DNA of 64,000 bases from Dehalococcoidia bacterium (GCA_029936815.1 JAPYRX010000003.1:57172-121171); one strand, 5' to 3'. Counted from the first letter of the stretch, positions 52,755 through 62,004 are shown. Notes: generated by a model from the letters alone, not told the origin. Numbers and translations: made by a program.

Positions 52755-54161
52755 ATGAAAGTTTTATCATCAGATAAAAAGAAATCAATCAGAGGTTGGT
52801 ATATTTATGATTGGGCTCATTCTGCCCATTCCACAAGTGTAATGGTTGCAATTGCTCCTGTTTATTTCGTGTCATTATATGAAAATGTTTTCGGTACTTC
52901 AGGCCGTATATTTAATGGTTTTGCATTTACTGCAGATAATGTATGGAGTATTGCCATATCGTTATCAATAATGGCTATTGCTTTTTTAAATCCAATACTA
53001 GCTGTCATAGCTGACAAAACTCCTACAAAACTTTCTTTCTTAAAAGCTTTTACTGTATTTGGATGTATTCCAACTTTACTTATGTTTTTCACACCATATT
53101 TTGGAAGTGGATGGTTATTCCTGTTAATAATGATTGTTATATCAGTTATGGGATTTTCAGGCGCTTGGACTTTTGCAAATAGTTTTTTACCTCACTTGGC
53201 GCCAAAAAAATATTTAGATGAGATAAGTAGTAAAGGATATGCTTATGGATATATTGGTGGCGGATTACTATTAGCTATTCATTTAGCTATTATTACTATC
53301 ACAGATTCTTCTGAGTTTTCTATACAACTATCTCTTGCTTCTGTGGGATTGTGGTGGGCTGGTTTTTCTTTGATAACTTTTTCAAATTTGAAGGAACCTA
53401 AAATAAACTCCGATAAATTAATTAACATAGACTCAAAAATTATTATTCAAGCTATCAATCAGATAAAAACAACATTGTCTGATATTGGTAGATATAAAGT
53501 ATTATTTATATATTTGATAGTATATTTATTTTTTAATGATGGTATCCAAACGGTCTTGAGTATTGCAGGCGTTTATGGCGCAGCAACTTTGGGAGTTGAT
53601 TTGATTTTTAATATGGCAACTATATTAATAGTGCAATTTATTGCAGCTCCAGGTGCTTTATTATTTAATAGATTGGCAAATATTTATAGTCCCAAAAATT
53701 CTTTGATGATTTCTTTGATAGGATGGATATTTATTGTTATATTAGCTATAGGTTTTGCTCCCTTAGAAGACACTGGAGAATACGCTATAAAATCCGGACT
53801 ATTTTCTTGGTGGCCAATTTTTATTAGAGATTACTTATGGAGACCTTTAGGATTAGGAGTTAATTATCAATGGTTAATATTAGGTTGCTTAGTAGGTGTG
53901 GTTATGGGTGGTAGTCAAGCAATAGCAAGAAGCATTTTTGCTGTGATGACACCTGTAAAACAAAGTGCTGAATTCTTTTCATTCTTAGGATTTATGTCTC
54001 GTGGAGCTTCTGTTTTCGGACCATTATTATATGCCTTGGTAGCAGGATACTTTGGAGCTAGAACAGGAATCTTCAGTGTGTTGTTATTTTTAATTGCAGG
54101 AACAATTGGTATGCAATTACTTGTTGACGTTAAAAAAGGCGAAAAACAAGTAAATAATTAA
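52755..54161 (+). CDS. MFS permease, UMF1/Atg22-like
   Basis: A membrane protein of about 468 residues from the preferred start, with roughly 12 helices. The family N-terminus 'GWYIYDWAHSAHSTSVMVAIAPVYF' (YDWANSA) is clear, as is 'GGSQAIARSIFAVMTPVKQSAEFFSFLGF'. The ORF track starts 32 residues earlier and overlaps fhs; I take the Met at 52755, which has AGGA 8 nt upstream and sits just before the family N-terminus. Cargo is unknown; Atg22 exports amino acids from yeast vacuoles. Confidence 0.88.
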   Translation: MKVLSSDKKKSIRGWYIYDWAHSAHSTSVMVAIAPVYFVSLYENVFGTSGRIFNGFAFTADNVWSIAISLSIMAIAFLNPILAVIADKTPTKLSFLKAFTVFGCIPTLLMFFTPYFGSGWLFLLIMIVISVMGFSGAWTFANSFLPHLAPKKYLDEISSKGYAYGYIGGGLLLAIHLAIITITDSSEFSIQLSLASVGLWWAGFSLITFSNLKEPKINSDKLINIDSKIIIQAINQIKTTLSDIGRYKVLFIYLIVYLFFNDGIQTVLSIAGVYGAATLGVDLIFNMATILIVQFIAAPGALLFNRLANIYSPKNSLMISLIGWIFIVILAIGFAPLEDTGEYAIKSGLFSWWPIFIRDYLWRPLGLGVNYQWLILGCLVGVVMGGSQAIARSIFAVMTPVKQSAEFFSFLGFMSRGASVFGPLLYALVAGYFGARTGIFSVLLFLIAGTIGMQLLVDVKKGEKQVNN

Positions 54162-54196
54162 GTTTAAGAAATTTGTGATTTCTCTAATATTTGTTA

Positions 54197-55483
54197 TTAT
54201 TTACTTATCTTTTTTCCTTTTCCGATTTCTTCACCGCCGATTAGCCCTTCTTCGGTTTGATTATGTATATAATCATCTACTTCATCTGGCGAATCAGTAG
54301 TCACTACAGATACTCCGATTTTTTTTAGCATAGCTACTTCTTCAGCGTTTTCGATTCCCCAAACTCCTACAAACAATCCTTTTTCTTTAGCATACTTTAC
54401 TGAATGTTCAGAAGCTAATTTTGCATGAGGAAATATACCCTGTATGCCGAGTTTACTTGCTATATCAATGTCAGTGTCAGTCAATTCTGTTACTAACCAT
54501 CCGTGCCTGACGACAGGAAGAAGTTCGATCGAACGAAGTACTTGTGCTAAATGAAATGAGATTATTGTTAATCCAGGGACTTGAGATAATGGGTTACCTG
54601 CAACCTTTTCCCAACCTTCATTTTCTATTAATGCAGAAACTTGTTTAGTTAATGATGATTGATCAGATTTGAGTTCTAACACCAAATGTATTTTATTTGC
54701 ATATTTTTTAAGCATTTCAGATAAAGTTGGAATTTTTTCGTCTTTATATTTTTTGTCAAACCAATTCCCAAAATCGTAAGATTTTATTTCATTTAATTTC
54801 AAGTCACTAACTTTACCTTTCCCATTTGAAGTTCTATCAATTTTGTCATCATGAATTATGACAGGTATATTATCAGCTGTAAGTTGTACATCTGTTTCTA
54901 TAAAATTAAAATTGCTTTCTATTGCCAAATCAAATGCTGAAAAAGTATTTTCAGGTGCCTTTGAAGAATATCCTCTGTGAGCTACTGCACCAAATTCGTC
55001 TGTTATTATATTTTGTGATTTTGAAGCTTTTATATCAGTAGTAAATCCATTAAATCTTAATTCAACTTCTTTAATAAATTTGGAATTGCCAGGCACATAA
55101 TTTAATGGGACAACACCGTGTTCTATGGTATCTAACATTAATGTTGTATAACCAAGTGTTTTTCCGAATATTCCAAGTTTTGATTCCGCTTGAGTTATTT
55201 TAGTTAACGGTATGTCGTATTTCTGAGACCCTAATAATGATCCTTGTATAATTTCTATTTGATTAGTAGTTAGAGTGTATTTTGTTCTATAAGTAGATAT
55301 TATTCTTGGAACAACAACAATTGCTGCGAAAATTATTAAAGGACTTTCTAATATGGCTATATCACCACTTATAAGAGGATATACTATTATTACAATTATC
55401 CACGGGACTAAAAACCATAACCATCCCCAATAAGATGGTTTTACAGATATTTCTTCATTATTTATTTTATTTTGCGATTCCAT
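54197..55483 (-). CDS. Membrane PH-like domain fused to glycerophosphodiester phosphodiesterase
   Basis: A 428-residue fusion. Residues 15-60 hold two hydrophobic spans; residues 60-145 form a bacterial PH-like (YdbS-type) domain ('YRTKYTLTTNQIEIIQGSLLGSQKYDIPLTKITQAE'). From about 166 there is a complete GDPD domain: 'VAHRGYSSKAPENTFSAFDLAI' (HR and E), 'IETDVQLTADNIPVIIHDD', 'LVLELKSD'. GDPD hydrolyses glycerophosphodiesters to glycerol-3-phosphate and an alcohol. No signal peptide is clear, so the enzyme would face the cytosol unless the spans place it outside. It is last in a minus-strand run from the SelA-like gene. Confidence 0.85.
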   Translation of the reverse strand: MESQNKINNEEISVKPSYWGWLWFLVPWIIVIIVYPLISGDIAILESPLIIFAAIVVVPRIISTYRTKYTLTTNQIEIIQGSLLGSQKYDIPLTKITQAESKLGIFGKTLGYTTLMLDTIEHGVVPLNYVPGNSKFIKEVELRFNGFTTDIKASKSQNIITDEFGAVAHRGYSSKAPENTFSAFDLAIESNFNFIETDVQLTADNIPVIIHDDKIDRTSNGKGKVSDLKLNEIKSYDFGNWFDKKYKDEKIPTLSEMLKKYANKIHLVLELKSDQSSLTKQVSALIENEGWEKVAGNPLSQVPGLTIISFHLAQVLRSIELLPVVRHGWLVTELTDTDIDIASKLGIQGIFPHAKLASEHSVKYAKEKGLFVGVWGIENAEEVAMLKKIGVSVVTTDSPDEVDDYIHNQTEEGLIGGEEIGKGKKISK

Positions 55484-55501
55484 TTTATTCCATTTCTTTA
55501 A

Positions 55502-56548
55502 TTATGATTTTATTAAATCTGGGGAGTAAGTAAATAAATTAGGTAGTCCACCACTATGAATAAATATCAGATTATTTTCATCTGAATATTTATTGTCTTT
55601 TATATACTTTATCATCCCATCCATGCACTTAGCAGTATATATTGGGTCTAAAAATATTGATTCGGTTTTCGCTAATAATTTAAGAGAATTTATTGACGAT
55701 TGAGTTGGTTCTCGATAATTGCACCCTGAATAGTCGAAATCATAATTAACATCTGATTTATCCAATGTTAAATCTAGTTTCAAAAATTCAGATAATTTTT
55801 TAGAGATACTAATATTATTATTTATATATGAATTTAAGTTTTTGATATTTGAATTACACATAGAATCAGGCGAAATAGAATTTATTTCCCAATTTAATTT
55901 ACAAAATTTATTAACCATAGCCATTCCTAACACAGAATTTCCATCAATTAAAAATATTTTTGTTTTCTTAGATTCCAAATTAGTAAGTTGATAATATAAC
56001 TCTATTGCGCCAGAGATATATCCAATAATTGATGAATATTGAACAAAGCATTCTTCTTTTGATATGTAAGGCTTAAGCCCTTTTTTTAAATAATTATTTT
56101 TAAGTTTGGTTGTATATGTTGAAATTTCATTGTCATCGATACTATTCAGTTTGTGAATATCCACATTCATTAGTTTTTTTAAAAAATAATTTCCTTTATT
56201 GTTTTTTTTATCAAGATCTTTATTTGTTATAATCACATATTTTATCCCAGCTTTAATGGAAGCAGCAGCATTGAATCTGGAATTTTCCGAATCTTCATTT
56301 TCATTATCAATGAAGACATCGCATTTTTTATCTAAAATATCTCCAATTCGAAACTCCAACCCCCTTACACCATCTCCACCGAATGCTAATCCACTTAAAT
56401 CATCTCTTTTGATATAAAGATTTTTAACACCTAAAGATTTGTTAAAATTTTTTGTTTTATATAATGGAGTAGGGTAATTTCCTAATTGGAATTTTGGAAA
56501 TTTGTCAATTTTTGATTTTAATATTTCGATTTGTTTTTGTTTTGTCAT
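55502..56548 (-). CDS. ACC deaminase/D-cysteine desulfhydrase-fold protein without the PLP lysine
   Basis: A 348-residue fold-type II PLP-enzyme homologue: 'GNYPTPLYKTKNFNKSLGVKNLYIKRDDLSGLAFGGDGVRGLEF' is the classic opening, and 'FIHSGGLPNLFTY' the end. The PLP lysine in 'GGNKxRKLE' is replaced: the text is 'GGDGVRGLE' (Gly60). The later 'QSNQTR' block reads 'DSENSRF'. A non-catalytic role, or a very different chemistry, is likely. The family includes ACC deaminase, D-cysteine desulfhydrase and cysteate sulfo-lyase. It is translationally coupled (4-nt overlap) to the RdhA homologue. Confidence 0.8.
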   Translation of the reverse strand: MTKQKQIEILKSKIDKFPKFQLGNYPTPLYKTKNFNKSLGVKNLYIKRDDLSGLAFGGDGVRGLEFRIGDILDKKCDVFIDNENEDSENSRFNAAASIKAGIKYVIITNKDLDKKNNKGNYFLKKLMNVDIHKLNSIDDNEISTYTTKLKNNYLKKGLKPYISKEECFVQYSSIIGYISGAIELYYQLTNLESKKTKIFLIDGNSVLGMAMVNKFCKLNWEINSISPDSMCNSNIKNLNSYINNNISISKKLSEFLKLDLTLDKSDVNYDFDYSGCNYREPTQSSINSLKLLAKTESIFLDPIYTAKCMDGMIKYIKDNKYSDENNLIFIHSGGLPNLFTYSPDLIKS

Positions 56549-57684
56549 TTATGCCACCATAGTTGTGGTTGTTTTCTTTTACCAAAAAATTTATCAAAAT
56601 AAATTAATATCTTCCTTAATGGTGTATTTGCTATTTTTATACCAATTTTATGTGTTAATTTATCAAAGTCTTTATTATATGGACACACTCTTATACATAT
56701 ACTACAATCACTGCTTTGAGAGGCCCAAAACTTAAAACATTTTTCTGCATTAACAGACCATTTTTTAATTCCCTTGATGTTAGAAACATTAATTTGCTTA
56801 ATACTTGGATCTTCAAAAGAAATTGCTCTTGGGGGACATTCATTTGCGCATCTTTGGCATATAGAGCAATAATTTTTAACTCCAAATGATATCGGTTTGT
56901 CATGTTCAAGTGGCAAATCTGTAAATATTTTTGAGATTCTAACTCGAGGCCCAAATTCCTTGGTGATTAAAAGTCCATTCCTTGCGTATTCCCCTAATCC
57001 AGCTTCGATAGCCAGTGGGATTGATAATGCAGTATCATTTTGACTTGCGACAGCTTTATACCCCAAGTTAATAATATATTGAGAGAGTGACAGAGCTGAA
57101 GACAGATCATTTGAATATCCCAATCCTGTTGCAGTACCACTTAGAGCAGATGGAGCTGTATCAATTAATTCTTTGTCCATCTGATTTGCAATAATTATTA
57201 CATTTTTTAATGATGAATCAATAGTGTTCTCAGATGTTCTGTTTTCTGATCGATTATACTTATAGGAATAAATCCATTTAGGATTGAATTTTGTTATTCC
57301 GATTAAATCTGCTCCTAATTTTTTACCGACAATTTTTAATTCTTTTGTTAATTCTGTAGTTGATTTAATTTTGTATTTTGTGAAAGTTCCTTGTTTTTGC
57401 ACTGAAAAAGTATTTGTGAAACCTTCTGATCTGCCTTCATTACGTTTTGAATCTGAGAAATAATCTGACATAAACCATCCAGCATTTCTTAAAGCATAAT
57501 CTTTGTGATTAAATCCTTCTGGCCTTTTATTATTTTCGGGAGGTTTTATGTAATCTTGATAAAATTTTATTGTCTGATTGTTTTTTACCGATTCATCCCA
57601 TAATGATCTGTTGAAAATATCATTTTTTTGATTGAATTGTTCAAATTTCTTTTTATCAATAATTTTTTCTTCGTTATATTCCAT
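56545..57684 (-). CDS. Reductive dehalogenase (RdhA)-like Fe-S/corrinoid protein, no Tat signal
   Basis: An RdhA homologue. 'LGADLIGITKFNPKWIYSY', 'GLGEYARNGLLITKEFGPRVRISKIFTDLPL' and the two [4Fe-4S] motifs 'CSICQRCANECPP' and 'CFKFWASQSSDCSICIRVCPYNKD' match the family. Respiratory RdhA proteins carry an RRxFxK Tat signal; here the N-terminus is charged and polar, so the protein should be cytosolic. The track start is TTG at 57708; I prefer ATG at 57684, 3 nt after the yeiH stop. The cobalamin-binding region precedes the Fe-S motifs. Catabolic dehalogenation (NpRdhA-like) or epoxyqueuosine-reductase-like chemistry are alternatives. Confidence 0.85.
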   Translation of the reverse strand: MEYNEEKIIDKKKFEQFNQKNDIFNRSLWDESVKNNQTIKFYQDYIKPPENNKRPEGFNHKDYALRNAGWFMSDYFSDSKRNEGRSEGFTNTFSVQKQGTFTKYKIKSTTELTKELKIVGKKLGADLIGITKFNPKWIYSYKYNRSENRTSENTIDSSLKNVIIIANQMDKELIDTAPSALSGTATGLGYSNDLSSALSLSQYIINLGYKAVASQNDTALSIPLAIEAGLGEYARNGLLITKEFGPRVRISKIFTDLPLEHDKPISFGVKNYCSICQRCANECPPRAISFEDPSIKQINVSNIKGIKKWSVNAEKCFKFWASQSSDCSICIRVCPYNKDFDKLTHKIGIKIANTPLRKILIYFDKFFGKRKQPQLWWHK

Positions 57685-57686
57685 AG

Positions 57687-58745
57687 CTACATAAATATTT
57701 TTATACAAATCAAACTACATGTTCCTACCATTGTTGCAACGACAATGCCAACTAAAAATGGTTTCAATCCTAAACTTTTAATAGATTTTATATCTGTAGT
57801 TAAACCTACTGATGCCATAGCAATGATTAACATAAATTTTGAGATTGAAGTTAATTGAGAAGTGATATCTTTCCAAGATTCTGTGTTTATAAATGTAGAA
57901 GATGTGAATAATATATCACCTGTAGTTCGTATCAAACTCATTAAAAAGAATCCAATAATAAACATAGGTATTAATTTAGAAATTTCTTTCAGATTAAAAA
58001 CTTGGGAATTATTATCTGTTGATTGTTTGTACATAATTGTCATAAATGGGATAACGAATATCATGCTTAAGTTTCTTACCAATTTGACTGTAATTGCACT
58101 TTTACCAACATTACTTGTACCAAATGTTTCATCGTAAATAAGTCCAGCTCCACTAACTTGGGCAGTTTCATGTATTGAAGTTCCCAAGAATAAACCAGTA
58201 GCTTTCTCTGAAAGCTCTAATATATTTGCTAGGAAAGGGTAAATAATCATAGCTAATATACCAAATATTGTAATGACAGTTATAGAATAAGCAATTTCTT
58301 CTTTTTTTGCATTAATACCAGGGGCGGTAGCAACTATTGCTGATGCGCCACATATACTGGTTCCTACGGCAATAAGAACTCCTAATTTACTAGGTAAAGA
58401 TAAAAATTTTGTCAATAAATAACCGGCTAAAAGTCCAGTTATTATACATGCAATAATAATTGGTAATCCACTCAATCCAATTGAGAAAATTTCAGAAATA
58501 CTTAACCTGATTCCCAGTATAACTATTCCAATTCTTAATATTTTTTTCACATTGAAATCTAATCCTGTAGAAAATACTTTGTTGACTCCAATAGTATTTT
58601 TTATAATAATTCCTATAATAATTCCTAGTAAAATAGAGCTAACTAAAGATTTGTAATCTATTAAATTATTTAGATATTTAGATGCATAATAAGAAAAAAC
58701 TGCTACTGCTATTCCTAAAAGAAGTCCGGGAATTATATTTTTCAT
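57687..58745 (-). CDS. yeiH: YeiH family putative anion (sulfate) exporter
   Basis: A 352-residue, about ten-helix membrane protein of the YeiH/UPF0324 family: 'LGIIIGIIIKNTIG', 'ILGIRLSISEIFSIG', 'GTSICGASAIVATAPGINAKKEEIAYSITVITIFGILAM', and 'GTSIHETAQVSGAG' are family blocks. The family is annotated as a putative sulfate exporter, but the substrate is poorly established. It lies just upstream of the RdhA-like gene in the same direction, together with a D-cysteine desulfhydrase-fold gene. Confidence 0.88.
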   Translation of the reverse strand: MKNIIPGLLLGIAVAVFSYYASKYLNNLIDYKSLVSSILLGIIIGIIIKNTIGVNKVFSTGLDFNVKKILRIGIVILGIRLSISEIFSIGLSGLPIIIACIITGLLAGYLLTKFLSLPSKLGVLIAVGTSICGASAIVATAPGINAKKEEIAYSITVITIFGILAMIIYPFLANILELSEKATGLFLGTSIHETAQVSGAGLIYDETFGTSNVGKSAITVKLVRNLSMIFVIPFMTIMYKQSTDNNSQVFNLKEISKLIPMFIIGFFLMSLIRTTGDILFTSSTFINTESWKDITSQLTSISKFMLIIAMASVGLTTDIKSIKSLGLKPFLVGIVVATMVGTCSLICIKIFM

Positions 58746-58796
58746 TGATTGATTTGAAATAATTTTACTTTTTATATTAATACTTAATACTCCTAT

Positions 58797-59825
58797 TTAA
58801 CTATGTAAGAAATTGATTACATCGCCATCTTGGACTATATATTCTTTTCCATTACCCTTTACTTTGCCTTCTTTCTTACATTGGTTCCAAGATCCTAATT
58901 TTATAAATGTTTCATACTCTATTACTTCAGCTCTGATAAATCCTTTAGATATATCAGAATGAATTTTAGAAGAGGCTATTAGAGAATCATCTCCGGTTTG
59001 GATTTCCCAAGCTCTGATTTCTTGATCTCCTGCTGTTATAAATATAATTTTATCCATTGATTTGAAAAGCGATTGGATAACTTTATAATTTAAATTATTT
59101 TCAATATTTAAGCTTTCCCTGAACTCTGATGATTCTGATTCCGATAATTCACATAATTCTATTTCTAATTTGGAAGGATATATAAATTTATTTGCTATTT
59201 TATTTATTTCCTGATCATTCGATATTTCTATCATTTCAATGTCTGAATTCAGTAACACAAAAATTGGTTTAAGAGTTATTAAATTGTATCCAGTTAATTT
59301 TCTTATATCTCCTGCTTTAAATTCGAATGAATTTAAAGCATAACCACTATCTAAATGTTTTTTAAGATTATCAAGAAGCTCTAATTCAATTTTCACACCA
59401 TCCACTTCTTGTTTTGTTTTACCTTTTGTAGATTTTTGTCTTCTTTCAATCACATTTTCTATAATAATTGCATCTGATACAATTAATTCTGTTGTGATTT
59501 CATCAATATCTCTTGATATCTGAGCTGTGTTTTCTATATCGAAACACTTAATTACTAATAGTATTCCATATGATTTTTGGATTGATTCAATGCCTTTTAA
59601 TTCTGCACTTTTATTATTTAGAGTAAGAATATCTAATTCATTAAACGAAATTTCTGGGTAAGTTAATTTGTTATGCCCTAATAATTTCCCAATCTCTTCT
59701 AATCTTTCATCTTTTACTTTCAATGTGCAAATATCAGGTAAAGAATCTGTTTCCGAGATATTTAATAAAGATTTAAGAAAAGTTGACTTACCAGATTGAG
59801 GAAGTCCTAAAACTGAAATATTCAT
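58797..59825 (-). CDS. Divergent YchF/OLA1-like GTP-binding protein with TGS domain
   Basis: A 342-residue P-loop protein. Walker A is 'VLGLPQSGKSTFLKSLLN'. The central helical insertion and the 'PIFVLLNSDIEM' segment correspond to the YchF G4 region (N-x-x-E type, ATP-preferring). The last 60 residues ('KGFIRAEVIEYETFIKLGSW', 'EYIVQDGDVINFLH') match the YchF/TGS end. YchF acts on ribosomes and stress responses. Sequence is more divergent than usual, and it stands next to a SelA-like gene (7-nt gap), so it may be a second YchF. Confidence 0.8.
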   Translation of the reverse strand: MNISVLGLPQSGKSTFLKSLLNISETDSLPDICTLKVKDERLEEIGKLLGHNKLTYPEISFNELDILTLNNKSAELKGIESIQKSYGILLVIKCFDIENTAQISRDIDEITTELIVSDAIIIENVIERRQKSTKGKTKQEVDGVKIELELLDNLKKHLDSGYALNSFEFKAGDIRKLTGYNLITLKPIFVLLNSDIEMIEISNDQEINKIANKFIYPSKLEIELCELSESESSEFRESLNIENNLNYKVIQSLFKSMDKIIFITAGDQEIRAWEIQTGDDSLIASSKIHSDISKGFIRAEVIEYETFIKLGSWNQCKKEGKVKGNGKEYIVQDGDVINFLHS

Positions 59826-59832
59826 ATAATTA

Positions 59833-61008
59833 TTATTTCAAAAGTTTGGCTATATTTTCGCCAACTATTTTATCTTCTCCTGTATTTAATGCCCATGGAA
59901 CCAATTTAATTATATTTTCCTCATGGTTTGATCCATTTCTTGTCCATATAGGAGTATCTAGAGATTTAAGTTTATCGACTAATTGTTCAGCTGAAATCCC
60001 AGTGATTTTCTCATCTATTTCTACTTTTACACCAAAAGGTTGGTTTCCAATTATATTGTCAATTATTTCTGCTTTTACTCCTGCAATATTTTGTAAAGGT
60101 GCAAGCATGACACTAGATTGTTGTTCTGCGAACGCTAATCTTTCTTCATGATTCATTGTAACCCATTCGTGAACAGCAACAGTTACACCTATTATTTCTT
60201 GCCGATCTACTTTCATTGGCCTGCCAATTCCTCTAATTCTTCTTCCTTCGTACCCGGTAAATGATTGGTTAGCAATTTTTTCAATCATTTCAGTTGATCC
60301 AAGAGCTAATCCAACAGATTGCGATGCTCCCATATATTTTGCGGCAACCACTTGTGCATCTGCACCCATACGTACATACTTGCCTAAAATATCTAAAGGA
60401 TAAATTTGTGCTGCAGCGTCAACTAGAACGTAAATATTATGCTTTTTTGCAATTTCTATTACTTTTTCTAAACTAAGAGGGTTAGTCATAATATTATTAC
60501 CGACCACAGTCCCTGGAGACATTTCATTAGCTACCCATACAACACCACATGTATTATCATTTATTGCATTTTCGAAATCTGACTCGGTGGCAGTACTCTC
60601 ATCTCCAAATTCCATTAGTTGAGCACCAGAAACTTCTACGCATCTATCGTACCAATATCTTTGGCATTTTTGGATTAATATTTCTCCTTTCATATTTGAA
60701 GTATTAGGAAGTTGTTCTATTAAGTTATCATCATTTCCTGCCATGAATGCAGCACCGGCTAGAGCTAAAGCTGCTCCAGCTCCAGATGTCACATAAGCAG
60801 AAGGAACATTACAATAGTCTGCAATTCTTTTTCCAACAACATCTTGTAGGTGCGGTAATGGTACATAAGCTGAATCAGCTTTATCCATAGCAGCTTTTAC
60901 TTTTTTGTTTGGGGTTGATCCACCAAGTAGAGTTACACTTCCTATTGCATTTATAATTGGGTTTGCACCCATTTCTTTATAAATTTCACCAAATATGTCA
61001 TCTGCCAT
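59833..61008 (-). CDS. SelA/DgaE-like fold-type I PLP enzyme
   Basis: A 391-residue PLP protein related to L-seryl-tRNA(Sec) selenium transferase and D-glucosaminate-6-phosphate ammonia-lyase. 'ANPIINAIGSVTLLGGSTPNKKV', 'AYVTSGAGAALALAGAAFMAG', 'VLVDAAAQIYPLD' and 'QVVAAKYMGASQSVGLALG' (Lys for PLP) are family blocks. No selenocysteine system is nearby, so a lyase on an amino sugar or amino acid is likelier. It is the first gene of the minus-strand run that leads to yeiH, RdhA-like and GDPD. Confidence 0.85.
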   Translation of the reverse strand: MADDIFGEIYKEMGANPIINAIGSVTLLGGSTPNKKVKAAMDKADSAYVPLPHLQDVVGKRIADYCNVPSAYVTSGAGAALALAGAAFMAGNDDNLIEQLPNTSNMKGEILIQKCQRYWYDRCVEVSGAQLMEFGDESTATESDFENAINDNTCGVVWVANEMSPGTVVGNNIMTNPLSLEKVIEIAKKHNIYVLVDAAAQIYPLDILGKYVRMGADAQVVAAKYMGASQSVGLALGSTEMIEKIANQSFTGYEGRRIRGIGRPMKVDRQEIIGVTVAVHEWVTMNHEERLAFAEQQSSVMLAPLQNIAGVKAEIIDNIIGNQPFGVKVEIDEKITGISAEQLVDKLKSLDTPIWTRNGSNHEENIIKLVPWALNTGEDKIVGENIAKLLK

Positions 61009-61031
61009 TGTATTATCCTATTTTATAAATA

Positions 61032-61071
61032 ATTTGATTAATAATTAATTGTTTATAATTATTAATCAAAT
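61032..61071. repeat. 16-bp perfect inverted repeat between metF and the SelA-like gene
   Basis: The arms 'atttgattaataatta' (61032-61047) and its reverse complement (61056-61071) are exact, with an 8-nt loop. It lies 24 nt upstream of the SelA-like start and 73 nt after the metF stop. The AT-only-like composition makes a weak terminator, so a dyad operator for the SelA-led operon is as likely. No known consensus is recognised. Confidence 0.6.
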
Positions 61072-61143
61072 CGAAGTAAAATTGAAGTCATTATTGTAAT
61101 CAATTATATCGATATAAACAAACATAAATTATTATCTTATATT

Positions 61144-62004
61144 TTAGTGTGAAATATTAAGATTATTTAAGACTTCTTTAACTGATCTTGTTTTGTTAAG
61201 CGAATAAAAATGAATTCCAGGAACATCATTTTCTAATAATGTATTTGTTTGCTCAGTTGCGAACTCAATACCAATTTTTATAGTTTCTTCATCATTGTCG
61301 ATAGATTTCTCAAGTTTTTGGTTTAATGATTCAGGTATTTTAGCTCCGCAAAGTTCTGTCAATCTACGAATTTGTTTTGTACTCCTGATTGGCATTATTG
61401 CTGGAATAATTGGTATCTCAATCCCCGATTTTATAGCTCTTTCTCTGTATCGAAAAAAATCATCATTATTAAAAAACAGTTGTGTGACTAAAAAATCTGT
61501 GCCTTTATCTTGTTTTAATTTAGTATGTTTCAAATCAATTTCAGAATTAATTGATTCAGGATGATCTTCAGGATAGCATGCTCCCGCTATACAAAAATCA
61601 TCAAATTGAGATTTTATAATTTCGATTAAATCTGTAGCATGTTTCAATTCTCCATTAAGCTCTGATTGATTTTCAGGCATATCTCCACGAAGAGCAATTA
61701 TATTTTCTATCCCTGAGTTTTTGAATTTACTTAATATTTCTATGATTTCTGATTTAGAATGGGCTAAACAAGTTAAATGAGACATTACTTCCGAATCATT
61801 ATTTTGTTTTGTATTTTTTGATATTTCCAGTGTTAATTTTCTTGTACTTCCTCCGGCGCCATAAGTAAAAGAAACAAAATCGGGATTATATTTAGATAGT
61901 TCTGCGATTGTTTTATGAAGGCTAGGCAAATTAATTTCATTCTTTGGAGGAAAAAATTCAAATGATAACGTTCTCTTTTTTTTTATAATATCAATAATTT
62001 TCAT
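61144..62004 (-). CDS. metF: Methylenetetrahydrofolate reductase
   Basis: A 286-residue MetF that reduces 5,10-methylene-THF to 5-methyl-THF for methionine synthesis. 'RTLSFEFFPPKNE' (FAD/NADH-site Glu), 'PDFVSFTYGAGGSTR', 'HLTCLAHS', 'NIIALRGDMPE' and 'FLVTQLFFNND' are the family blocks. The start 'MKIIDIIKKKRTLSFE' is normal. It forms a minus-strand group with the upstream amidase and trmL. Confidence 0.95.
   Translation of the reverse strand: MKIIDIIKKKRTLSFEFFPPKNEINLPSLHKTIAELSKYNPDFVSFTYGAGGSTRKLTLEISKNTKQNNDSEVMSHLTCLAHSKSEIIEILSKFKNSGIENIIALRGDMPENQSELNGELKHATDLIEIIKSQFDDFCIAGACYPEDHPESINSEIDLKHTKLKQDKGTDFLVTQLFFNNDDFFRYRERAIKSGIEIPIIPAIMPIRSTKQIRRLTELCGAKIPESLNQKLEKSIDNDEETIKIGIEFATEQTNTLLENDVPGIHFYSLNKTRSVKEVLNNLNISH

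Noticed and set aside
54165-54185. Short hairpin agaaat-ttgtg-atttct between UMF1 and GDPD genes
   Set aside because: Only a 6-bp AT-rich stem with no clear U-run; it may help termination between convergent genes, but support is too weak to list.
56499-56735. 77-aa plus-strand ORF over the RdhA/PLP junction
   Set aside because: It is antisense to two well-supported genes and lacks a ribosome site.
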